From Petrimonas mucosa (GTDB lineage: Bacteria > Bacteroidota > Bacteroidia > Bacteroidales > Dysgonomonadaceae): a stretch of DNA of 64,000 bases. The translations under genes and the position numbers were made by a program. A model generated the notes under the pieces. It saw only the letters and a program-made list of their open reading frames with translations. It did no database searches and had not been told where the DNA came from. Location: NCBI RefSeq assembly GCF_900095795.1, contig NZ_LT608328.1, forward strand, positions 606,001 through 670,000. The letters are read 5' to 3'. Numbering within the stretch: position 1 is the stretch's first letter; every line of letters starts with the position of its first letter. Positions 16,432-24,097 of the stretch are shown piece by piece.

Positions 16432-17256
16432 ATGGAACATACATTATTGAATAACGGTATAAAGATACCGATGCTCGGGTTGGGAACCTACAGGCTAGGG
16501 AAAACTGACGAGGAGGTGTACCGCGCAATGAGGACAGCCCTCGATGCGGGCTACCGGCATATCGACACGGCTGCGATGTACAGGAACGAGGCGCCGATTG
16601 GAAAAGCTATCCGTGAGAGCGGCATCCCGCGTGAGGAGATTTTCGTTACCACCAAGCTTTGGGGCGACGATGTGGTAAAGCGCGCCATTCCGCAGGCCTT
16701 CAGCAAAAGCATGCAGTTGCTCGACATCGGCTATATCGATCTCTACCTGGTACACTGGCCAGTGAAGGGGCATCTGCTCTCCACATGGAGGGAGATGGAG
16801 AAGATATATGCTTCGGGAGAGGCCAAGGCTATCGGGGTAAGCAACCACCTGCAGCACCATCTGGAGGAGATTCTGAATGAAGCAGCTGTTCCACCAGCAG
16901 TAGACCAGGTGGAGATGCATCCCTACGTGGTGCTGGACGATCTGGTAGGGTTCTGCGCGGAAAACGGGATCATCTGTGAAGCCTGGAGTCCGCTAGGCAG
17001 CAACAAGGTTCCCCTTCTTCGAGAGCAGGTGCTGCTCGAGATAGGAGAGAGGCACGGAAAATCGCCAGCTCAGGTAGTGTTGAGATGGAACCTTCAGCGC
17101 GGGGTGATTGCCATTCCCAAGTCGTCCAGCAAGGAGCGTCAGCAGGCTAACCTGGATATCTTTGATTTCGAACTCTCTCCGGAGGAGATGCAGCTCATCC
17201 GTTCACTCGACCGGAACTACCGGACAGGTATTCATCCCGACGAGATGACCTTCTGA
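16432..17256 (+). CDS. Aldo/keto reductase
   Basis: A 274-residue NADPH-dependent reductase of the 2,5-diketo-D-gluconate reductase-like AKR group. The catalytic tetrad is Asp45, Tyr50 (HIDTAAMY), Lys75 (TTKLW) and His108 (LVHWP). The cofactor-binding IPKSSSKERQQANLDIFDFEL segment is near residue 225. It starts 2 bp after ribF stops and is probably co-transcribed. The substrate is not predictable. It ends 6 bp from the converging mltG gene. Confidence 0.93.
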   Translation: MEHTLLNNGIKIPMLGLGTYRLGKTDEEVYRAMRTALDAGYRHIDTAAMYRNEAPIGKAIRESGIPREEIFVTTKLWGDDVVKRAIPQAFSKSMQLLDIGYIDLYLVHWPVKGHLLSTWREMEKIYASGEAKAIGVSNHLQHHLEEILNEAAVPPAVDQVEMHPYVVLDDLVGFCAENGIICEAWSPLGSNKVPLLREQVLLEIGERHGKSPAQVVLRWNLQRGVIAIPKSSSKERQQANLDIFDFELSPEEMQLIRSLDRNYRTGIHPDEMTF

Positions 17257-17262
17257 GCTGAT

Positions 17263-18303
17263 TTAAAAGATTCCCCTTTCATTCAGTGCGCGCTGGTAGC
17301 GTGCAGCGTTACGGGCATGCTCTGCATGGGTGGTAGCGAAGTTGTGCCTTCCCGACAGATCATCCTTGGCACACATGAAGAGGTAGTTGTGCTGTTGGGG
17401 CGACAAGGTCCCCTCAATGGCCTGGATCGATGGTATCCGGATCGGTCCGGGCGGCAATCCTCCATTTTTATAGGTGTTGTATGGCGATTCCACCTCCAGG
17501 TGCCTGAACAGGATACGTCTCAGTGTGAAATCCCCTACCGCAAACTTGACTGTGGGGTCGGCCTCCAGCCTCATCCCCCTCTTCAGACGGTTGAGATAGA
17601 GTCCTGCCACAATCGGATACTCGTCGATATAGGTCGCCTCCTCCTCCACGATCGAAGCAAGTGTGGCCACCTGGATCGGCGATAAGCCGATTTTTTCCGC
17701 CTTGCTTCTCCTCTCGTCGTTCCAGAATCGGTCGTACTCCTTTCTCATCCGTTTCAGGAAGTTGTCGATGCTTGTATCCCAATATATTTCATAGGTATTG
17801 GGTATGAAGAGGGCACTCAGCGTATAGGTGTCAAACCCGAGCTCCCCGATCGTAGCCGGATCATTCAGCGCGCCAACCAACAGGGTGCTGTCCATCATCA
17901 GTTGCCTGGAGACTCTGCCTGCCAGCTCCTCCTTTGTCCTGACATTGTTGAATGTCAGCTTCACCGGTGTCTGGTTGCCGGCACGAAGCATGCGGATTAC
18001 ATCGGGCATCGTCGATCCCTTCTCGACGGCATACCTTCCGGTTTTTACGTTGCCGGGATATTTCATCCTCTCCGCCAGTATCCGGAACAGCTGCTCGGAG
18101 GGCAACCCCGCCTTTTTCAGTTGAGCAATCACATCCTCGTACTCCTTTTCGCCGTCGATATAGATATATGCCGTCTCTTCCAGGTCGAATGGTTTGAAAA
18201 CCGTTTTTTTCACGGCAACGGCAGCCGCAATTGCTACCAGCAGCATGAAGAGTATTACCCATAGAAAGATTTTTCGGCCTTTACTTTTCGTTTTTTGCTC
18301 CAT
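17263..18303 (-). CDS. mltG: Endolytic murein transglycosylase MltG
   Basis: A 346-residue YceG-family protein. One N-terminal transmembrane segment (residues 12-31) anchors a periplasmic catalytic domain. The signature SIVEEEATYIDEYP...LYLNRLKRGMRLEADPTVKFA lies at 217-260; the catalytic Glu is in the VEEE run at about 220. MltG cleaves nascent glycan strands and is thought to release them from synthesis complexes. The C-terminal PYNTYKNGGLPPGPIRIPS and HNFATTHAEH segments are also typical. It converges on the aldo/keto reductase. Confidence 0.95.
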   Translation of the reverse strand: MEQKTKSKGRKIFLWVILFMLLVAIAAAVAVKKTVFKPFDLEETAYIYIDGEKEYEDVIAQLKKAGLPSEQLFRILAERMKYPGNVKTGRYAVEKGSTMPDVIRMLRAGNQTPVKLTFNNVRTKEELAGRVSRQLMMDSTLLVGALNDPATIGELGFDTYTLSALFIPNTYEIYWDTSIDNFLKRMRKEYDRFWNDERRSKAEKIGLSPIQVATLASIVEEEATYIDEYPIVAGLYLNRLKRGMRLEADPTVKFAVGDFTLRRILFRHLEVESPYNTYKNGGLPPGPIRIPSIQAIEGTLSPQQHNYLFMCAKDDLSGRHNFATTHAEHARNAARYQRALNERGIF

Positions 18304-18369
18304 ATTTTAGATGTGATCTTGAAAAACTTCGCAAATGTAGGAAGATTTAAACAGAAAACTCCCGTTTTT

Positions 18370-18401
18370 TTTGACAAGATGAAAACATTCTTGTATATTT
18401 G
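18370..18401 (+). promoter_or_regulatory. Promoter of tRNA-Ser
   Basis: TTTG (18370-18373), a 20-bp spacer and TATATTTG (18394-18401) form a near-perfect Bacteroidota promoter, 27 bp before the tRNA 5' end. Confidence 0.8.
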
Positions 18402-18428
18402 CACCCAATTTGGATGGAAGTCCTACCG

Positions 18429-18515
18429 GGAAGTGTGGGTGAGTGGCTGAAACCACCAGTTTGCTAAACTGACGTACGGGTAACTGTACCGGGGGTTCGA
18501 ATCCCCCCGCTTCCG
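18429..18515 (+). tRNA. tRNA-Ser (anticodon GCT)
   Basis: An 87-nt class II tRNA. The acceptor stem GGAAGTG pairs with CGCTTCC (one G-U pair), with discriminator G. The anticodon stem-loop is CAGT-TTGCTAA-ACTG with anticodon GCT. The variable arm (ACGTACGGGTAACTGTAC) is long, as expected for Ser. The T-arm is GGGGGTTCGAATCCCCC. CCA is not encoded. Confidence 0.95.
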
Positions 18516-18521
18516 CTTCGA

Positions 18522-18546
18522 TTCTCGCCATAATGGCGGGAATTTA
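18522..18546 (+). terminator. Terminator after tRNA-Ser
   Basis: TTCTCGCCA (18522-18530) and TGGCGGGAA (18534-18542) form a 9-bp stem with one G-U pair, followed by TTTATT. Confidence 0.75.
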
Positions 18547-18605
18547 TTGTATATATACATATACCATCTGGAAACCTCCTTTCAACGATTAGATCTCTCC
18601 TCGCT

Positions 18606-19286
18606 CCTAAGTTCAACTTAGAAGTGCAACATCCACGTGTTGTTTTTTGAAATGATTCTTCACAACAATCATGAAAAACACCGGGGGGGTTTGCCTAACG
18701 GCCGGGGGCGCGCAAGCCCCCGAAGAGAGTCGGACAGCAACATAAAAGAAAAAGGAGACCGAAGTCTCCCTAAAATTAACTATTATGTTGCTTATGAAAA
18801 AATACAAACAGTTAACTTCAGAACAAAGGTACGCGATTTATTTAGGTTTAGAAAACGGTGACACCCAGCGGACGATCGCGAGCTTGATAGGTGTCAGTCC
18901 TTCAGCGGTGTCCAGGGAGTTGCAGCGCAACAAGGACAAGCGCGGGGGCTACTCGTGGCGACTGGCCCACGAGATGGCGATGGAGAGAAGGGAACGCCTG
19001 CCCGGCAACCGGGCCACCCCGGAACGGATCACGGAGATGCTGGAAGCCCCGGTGTACTTCACCGACCCCTATTCGGCATGGCAAAAAGGATCGATCGAAA
19101 ACGCGAACAAGCTCATCCGGCAATACATCCCCAAGGGGGCGTCCTTCAAGGACTATCCACCCGACAGATTGAAGCGGATACAGCACAGGCTGAATGAAAG
19201 ACCGAGGAAAAAATTGGACTTTAACACACCCAAAGTTGAGTTTTACAAACAATTAATGTAAATTGCACTTGCTGCTTGACTCTGCC
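18606..19286 (+). mobile_element. IS30-family element, copy 2, internally deleted
   Basis: 681 bp with the same ends as copy 1 and a 3-bp target duplication GCT (18603-18605, 19287-19289). It lacks exactly 483 bp of the transposase core but keeps both termini, the hairpin leader and the start region. Apart from the deletion it is nearly identical to copy 1; I noticed two single-base differences. It may be mobilised in trans by an intact IS30 transposase. Confidence 0.93.
18785..19261 (+). pseudogene. IS30 transposase remnant with in-frame deletion
   Basis: A 158-residue open frame. Residues 1-81 match the N-terminal helix-turn-helix part of copy 1 up to NRATPE; the sequence then jumps to RITEMLEAPVYF and continues to the normal C-terminus. 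The removed 161 residues contain the first two catalytic Asp residues (DFEMDT, TTDNG), so it cannot transpose. The frame is kept, so a DNA-binding fragment could still be made and might compete with intact transposase. The junction lies where GGAATGGATC and CGAACGGATC are similar, suggesting microhomology-mediated loss. Confidence 0.9.
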
Positions 19287-19289
19287 GCT

Positions 19290-19554
19290 TACTCGTTTCC
19301 TGTATATTTTTGCATCTTGATTCATCATCTACCAGGCATGAGAAATGGAGAAACAAGTAGAATCAAGGTAAGCTCGATAATGGGAGGTTGGGTTTTGGAA
19401 AAGCCGTATCTATCGGGAGCAAGAGTACCCTCAAGGCTTCCGGTCTGATCGAGGATTATTGTACCAGCAAAAACAGGAGATATATGTTCTATAACATAAA
19501 GGCATTTTTTTAACTTAAAATATTTTGCTGATTCGATACAGCAAGATATTTTTG
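19290..19554. other. Gene-poor stretch with a possible gene remnant
   Basis: No complete gene is evident. The frame ending at the TAA near 19512 encodes about 45 residues including IGSKSTLKASGLIEDYCTSK, which looks protein-like but begins after an in-frame stop with no start codon. It could be the tail of a gene destroyed near the IS30 insertion. I cannot name the family. Confidence 0.35.
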
Positions 19555-19575
19555 ATGCAGGAAGCAATATTGGTG

Positions 19576-20625
19576 ATGGACGAAAAGCCCAGAAATAGAG
19601 TCTCATTGAAAGATCTGGCCAATCATCTCGGGGTATCCAAGACATTGGTGTCGGCCGTCTTGAACGGTAAGGCCAAACAATACCGGATTAGCGAGGAGAC
19701 GGCCTTAATGGTGAAGCAGGCGGCCAATGAGTTGCATTATTCACCCAACATGATTGCTAAAGGGCTGCGTACCGGAAATTCACAACTTATCGGCCTGATC
19801 GTGACCGATATCTCAAACCCGTTCTATTCTACAATATCGCGTATCATTGAAAATAAGACCGACGAGATAAACTACAAGGTGATCTTTGGCAGTTCGGACG
19901 AGAGCCTGGTCAAGACCCGGCAATTGATTGATGTCATGCTCGACAAGGGTGTGGCAGGGCTGATTATCGTGCCGTGCGAAGGCTCCCAGGGCCTGGTTGC
20001 AGATCTGCACAGCAGAAATATCCCTGTCGTACTTATCGACAGGTACTTCCCCGAACTGGAGGTGAGCTACTCCTGCCTCAACAATTACAACGCCACACGG
20101 CAGGCCACGATACACCTAATTGAACAGGGATACAGGAATATTTCGCTCATCGCTTACAAGTCGAGCCTGAGCAATATCAAGGACCGTATACTCGGTTATA
20201 GGGAGACGATGGTTGCCCATGCGTTGGGTAAGCATGTCAACGTGAAGAGCGTGAATATCGACAATCCGTTGCCTGAAGTTGAAAAGGCGCTCGATTATCT
20301 GATTCATAGAAAGGGTGCCGAGGCCGTAATCTTTATCACAAATGCCCTGCTGGTTGCAGGATTGAGAAGTTTAAACAAGTTGAACAAGCGGATTCCCGAT
20401 GATGTTGCGGTGGTTGGATTCTACGGCAGTGAATTGTTCGACCTCTACTATTCTCCGATAACCTATGTCAAACAGCCGATTGAAATTATTACGGAAGAGG
20501 CGGTAAATACATTGATCGACAAGATAAAGTATGGGGAGAACCGCAAGTTCTCCAAGACATTTATTGAGCCGGAACTGGTGATCCAGCAATCATCAGTCAA
20601 ACCGGCCTCTACTGGTTGCAACTGA
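19576..20625 (+). CDS. LacI-family transcriptional regulator
   Basis: A 349-residue regulator from ATG 19576. The N-terminal helix-turn-helix and hinge (VSLKDLANHLGVSKTLVSAVLNGKAKQYRISEET, YSPNMIAKGLRTG) is followed by a periplasmic-binding-protein-like sensor domain (LIGLIVTDISNPFYSTISRIIE...GFYGSELFDLY). Alternative in-frame starts upstream (19525, 19555) would put extra residues before the DNA-binding domain, which normally lies at the N-terminus. It precedes and points into the catabolic locus that follows and probably controls it in response to a sugar ligand. Confidence 0.93.
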   Translation: MDEKPRNRVSLKDLANHLGVSKTLVSAVLNGKAKQYRISEETALMVKQAANELHYSPNMIAKGLRTGNSQLIGLIVTDISNPFYSTISRIIENKTDEINYKVIFGSSDESLVKTRQLIDVMLDKGVAGLIIVPCEGSQGLVADLHSRNIPVVLIDRYFPELEVSYSCLNNYNATRQATIHLIEQGYRNISLIAYKSSLSNIKDRILGYRETMVAHALGKHVNVKSVNIDNPLPEVEKALDYLIHRKGAEAVIFITNALLVAGLRSLNKLNKRIPDDVAVVGFYGSELFDLYYSPITYVKQPIEIITEEAVNTLIDKIKYGENRKFSKTFIEPELVIQQSSVKPASTGCN

Positions 20626-20651
20626 TTTTTGATACTCTTTTTTACCTCATT

Positions 20652-20667
20652 GCTGAATCGTTTTAGC
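20652..20667. promoter_or_regulatory. Candidate LacI-type operator
   Basis: GCTGAATCGTTTTAGC is a 16-bp palindrome with a central CG and 6 of 8 half-site matches. LacI-family operators commonly have this form. It lies between the regulator and the first structural gene. Confidence 0.4.
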
Positions 20668-20689
20668 TTTTCCTGGATTTAAATTCAGA

Positions 20690-21997
20690 ATGAAAAAGGA
20701 TCATGCGCTGAAAATATTGATGATTGGATTGACCCTGGGGACAGCATGGGCTGTTCGCGGTCATTTTGGCCATGAACAGGGAGCGGCGTGGGCAGGCGGT
20801 ATATCCGCCCTGGCATTGATATTTGTCGCCGGGCGCAGGGAGTGGTACGGGAGAGTATTGCCGGTAGCGTTTGCTGCAGCCGTAGGATGGGGGATGACCG
20901 GAATGATCAGTTACGGACTTGTTGTAGGCTACGGCATGAGCAACAACTTTCCGAACGCCTTGTATGGGTTGGGGATGCTCTTTGTGATAGGGGCATTGTT
21001 TGGCTTGTTGGGTGGGGGGCTGACGGGGCTCTCCCTTGAATCGTCAGAAAACCGGAGGGTAGATTGGGGTAGTTTAATCGCACAGATGGTTGCAGGAGGA
21101 GTGGTCGTTTACGGTTTACTGGTTCGGCAACTCGAGTGGTTCATGACACCTCCCCGCTCTGAAGCGTGGGCGTTCTGCCTGGGAGGCGTATTTGCCCTGT
21201 TGTGGTATACTGCCCGGAAGGGATTCTCCGTGACTACGAGAGTTGCCTTGATTACCGGACTTGGAACCGGCTTTGGTTTCGCTTTGGGAAACTTTTTGCA
21301 GATTGTGGGAATAGTTGCTGAAATCCCGTTCAACATGTGGAACGTGATGGAGTACAGCATCGGTTTCTTTGGAGGAATCGCGTTGGCCTACAGTGTCTTC
21401 ACTTCGGAATGGCCCGGAGGAGGTCATCGGGTCGGCCCGTGGGAGAATAGGGTGTCGTTTGTATTGCTCTTTCTGCTCATTCCGTTTATTGTGTTCCAGC
21501 AATCCCTCACTTTTCACCTCATTGTTGAGCGGTTTACTGCAGCAGGGGAGTTCGAACGGCCTGAACTTATCGGGAGAATCAGCACCATGACCGCATTGGT
21601 TATCCTGATTGTCATGGCGCTTTTGACCGGATTGAGATTAAGGAGAGCCCGCAACCGGTTCGGTGCCAGCGAGGTATATTTCATTTTTGTCGCCTACTTA
21701 GCTGCTTATATCCTTATGGGATATATCATTCATGGGGCGATCGACGGAAAATCGGCATCTCATCTCCACCTCTGCACGGTTAATCTGATTGTGATACTGA
21801 TGTTGGCACGGATGCAGGGAAGCCCCTTTTCAACACGGCCAAGGGTGCAGGTCGATTCCCTGAAGCTCTGCAAGGTGTTTGTTGCATTGCTACTTGTGGT
21901 TGCGGTGTTGTCGTTTGTTGCCGTACATCTTCACGATGGATTGCCTGGAACGCAGGACCGTTTTACCATTCATTCGTGTGATTTTCTAAACTATTGA
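20690..21997 (+). CDS. Polytopic inner-membrane protein of unknown function
   Basis: A 435-residue protein with about 11-12 hydrophobic segments spread over its length. Conserved-looking charged positions include AVRGHFGHEQGAAWAGG at the first loop, SNNFPNALYGLG, and MGYIIHGAIDGKSASHLHL in the last third. The His- and Asp-containing motifs within membrane regions suggest transport or membrane enzymatic activity. It is the first gene after the LacI regulator and its stop codon lies 14 bp before the aldolase start. I do not recognise the family. Its position suggests uptake or processing of the locus substrate. Confidence 0.8.
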   Translation: MKKDHALKILMIGLTLGTAWAVRGHFGHEQGAAWAGGISALALIFVAGRREWYGRVLPVAFAAAVGWGMTGMISYGLVVGYGMSNNFPNALYGLGMLFVIGALFGLLGGGLTGLSLESSENRRVDWGSLIAQMVAGGVVVYGLLVRQLEWFMTPPRSEAWAFCLGGVFALLWYTARKGFSVTTRVALITGLGTGFGFALGNFLQIVGIVAEIPFNMWNVMEYSIGFFGGIALAYSVFTSEWPGGGHRVGPWENRVSFVLLFLLIPFIVFQQSLTFHLIVERFTAAGEFERPELIGRISTMTALVILIVMALLTGLRLRRARNRFGASEVYFIFVAYLAAYILMGYIIHGAIDGKSASHLHLCTVNLIVILMLARMQGSPFSTRPRVQVDSLKLCKVFVALLLVVAVLSFVAVHLHDGLPGTQDRFTIHSCDFLNY

Positions 21998-22011
21998 AAA
22001 ATTTAAATCAG

Positions 22012-22923
22012 ATGAAAAAAATCGTTCAGGGGATTATCACTCCACTGGTCACACCGCTTATCGACAACAGCAGGCTGGATATTGCCGGTCTGGAGAGACT
22101 GATCGAGCATGTGATCTCTGGCGGTGTGCACGGCATCTTTATCCTGGGGACAACTGGCGAAGCCCAAAACCTGGCTGTCGATCTCCGGATAGAGTTGATT
22201 CGCCAGTCGCACAGGATAATCAATAAACGGGTTCCCTTGCTGGTCGGTATTTCGGATACTTCCATCACGGAGAGTATCCGGCTTGCCGAGGCTGCAGGGC
22301 GATTCGGTGCAGATGCGTTGGTCTCCACGCCTCCATTCTATTTCATGATGGACCAGACGGAGCTGGCAGAGTACTACGAATCGCTGGTGCCCAGGCTAAG
22401 TTTGCCTCTCTATCTGTATAATATGCCCGCAAACACAAAGATAAACTTTGATCCCCAAACGATAAGACGGTTAGCGGAAAATCCACGGGTGGTGGGATTC
22501 AAGGACAGTTCGGGGAGCGCACCCTATCTGCAACAGGTGATGCATGAGATGCGCAACCACGACAATTTCTCAATTTTTGTGGGGCCGGAGGAGATGACGG
22601 CCGAGATGGTCCTGCTGGGTGCCGATGGCGGGGTAAACGGCGGCGCAAATATCTTTCCCCGGCTCTATGTCGACCTGTACCATGCTGCAGCGAAAAATGA
22701 GATTGCTGCCGTGCGAACCCTGCAGGCAAAGGTAATGGCAATTTCCTCTTCCCTCTATACGGTTGGAGAGAACAGTTCCAGCTACCTGAAAGGACTTAAA
22801 TGTTCATTGGAGTTGATGGGAATATGCAACGGGTTTGTGGCCTCTCCCTTCACCCCGTTCAATGAACAGCAACGAGAACGGATCAAGGCTGCCCTGGAGA
22901 AACTCCGCATTTCCTGCGAGTGA
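22012..22923 (+). CDS. DapA/NanA-superfamily aldolase
   Basis: A 303-residue (beta/alpha)8 class I aldolase/synthase. It has ILGTTGEAQNL near residue 45, the Tyr of YLYNMPANT and the Schiff-base Lys in VGFKDSSGS near residue 163. The FKDSSG form is seen in several 2-keto-3-deoxy-acid aldolases and does not match the classic NanA motif as I know it. No lysine-synthesis neighbours are present, so a catabolic role is likelier than dihydrodipicolinate synthesis. The start is ATG 22012; a TTG at 21994 overlaps the previous stop and is less likely. It probably acts in the cytoplasm on the imported monomer. Confidence 0.85.
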   Translation: MKKIVQGIITPLVTPLIDNSRLDIAGLERLIEHVISGGVHGIFILGTTGEAQNLAVDLRIELIRQSHRIINKRVPLLVGISDTSITESIRLAEAAGRFGADALVSTPPFYFMMDQTELAEYYESLVPRLSLPLYLYNMPANTKINFDPQTIRRLAENPRVVGFKDSSGSAPYLQQVMHEMRNHDNFSIFVGPEEMTAEMVLLGADGGVNGGANIFPRLYVDLYHAAAKNEIAAVRTLQAKVMAISSSLYTVGENSSSYLKGLKCSLELMGICNGFVASPFTPFNEQQRERIKAALEKLRISCE

Positions 22924-23008
22924 CTCGCGTCGGAAGGGCTTGACGACTACTGATGGTTGTACTACAATCTATTTACGTTAATCAACAATGATAACCCAAG
23001 ATGTATTT

Positions 23009-24022
23009 ATGAAAAGAGCAATTATTAACTTGACATTTCTCTTTCTGGGCATGGCAGTTCTCTTTTTACCGGCCTGTTCAGATGAAGAGACGGGAGGTGA
23101 CTTGCCGCTTTCTGCCCTGATATTCCACAGTCTGGATGGAAAGCAGGCAGCATTCACTGCACTCACTCACAGTGCCGTAAGCTGGGAGTGGGACTTTGGA
23201 GATGGAAACGGCAGCACCGAGAAAAATCCGGTACATGTGTATGAGGAGGGTGGGTACTATCTGGCCAAGTTAACGGCAAAAGACAAGCAAGGCAATTCGG
23301 TAACCGCACAGGTGAACTTGGCGGTCGCGCTTACTCCCTATGCCCTGTTGACTGGCAACCATACAGCTGAAGGGTATGACGGCAAAACCTGGAGACTGAC
23401 CCAGGCTCATACCGTCAACGATAAACTGGTCAACTCCGACGCCTCATTCTCGTTGCTCGACGAGGATATCCCGTCGTTGCCGGCAGGAGCCTTCAGTGTC
23501 TATGTAGGTCTTCCGGAGGCCTATAACGATGAATTTACCTTTTATCACGACGGTCGTTACCGGCACAACACCACAGATGGCGTCTCATTCGGAGGCATCC
23601 TCTTTGCATCTCTCATGCAGGAGTTAGGGAAGACCCAGATCACAAAGACCGGGGGAAAGGCCGTGTTTGGACAGGATGTTTTTGCAATGACCACCTGCAC
23701 GCCATCGGATAATGCCACATTTCTGTTCAACGAGAATGAAGATTTCACCATCCCAACCATTCCCGATTTTGCTACCGGCACAGGGGCTGGCGGAGTACCC
23801 ACTATCACCTATCCAGGAGTGATGACCATCGATTTTCCCGGAGATGGCGACTTTATCGGAATCAGGGATTTCCACCGGAAAGTGATCGTCCAGGAGGTAA
23901 ACAGCAGCACGATGCGGCTGGTGATGTTCATGACGCTCGATCAACGGGCAATAATCAGCCAGGATCCGTTGATCGCACTGAATACGACTGCAGCGATACT
24001 TACTTTTGAAGCAGTAAACTAG
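23009..24022 (+). CDS. PKD-domain lipoprotein
   Basis: A 337-residue secreted protein from ATG 23009. It has a lipoprotein signal (FLPAC, Cys23) and then a PKD domain at about 35-105 with the hallmark WEWDFGDGNGSTEKNPVHVYEEGGYYLAKLTA. The C-terminal ~230 residues are probably beta-rich (WRLTQAHTVNDKLVNSDASF...FTFYHDGRYRHNTTDG). Lipoproteins like this beside SusC/D often act as surface glycan-binding proteins, comparable to SusE/SusF. That role is inferred from position. It precedes susC by 75 bp. Confidence 0.85.
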   Translation: MKRAIINLTFLFLGMAVLFLPACSDEETGGDLPLSALIFHSLDGKQAAFTALTHSAVSWEWDFGDGNGSTEKNPVHVYEEGGYYLAKLTAKDKQGNSVTAQVNLAVALTPYALLTGNHTAEGYDGKTWRLTQAHTVNDKLVNSDASFSLLDEDIPSLPAGAFSVYVGLPEAYNDEFTFYHDGRYRHNTTDGVSFGGILFASLMQELGKTQITKTGGKAVFGQDVFAMTTCTPSDNATFLFNENEDFTIPTIPDFATGTGAGGVPTITYPGVMTIDFPGDGDFIGIRDFHRKVIVQEVNSSTMRLVMFMTLDQRAIISQDPLIALNTTAAILTFEAVN

Positions 24023-24097
24023 AGCTGTCATCCATAATGCAGTGTGGCTTGACAGGCTACACGTAACAAGACCTAATCAAGCGAATAGCTGATCTTA

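Noticed and set aside
22012..22923. Naming the aldolase NanA (sialic acid lyase)
   Set aside because: The FKDSSG active-site motif and the lack of NanE and other nan genes do not support a sialic acid assignment.
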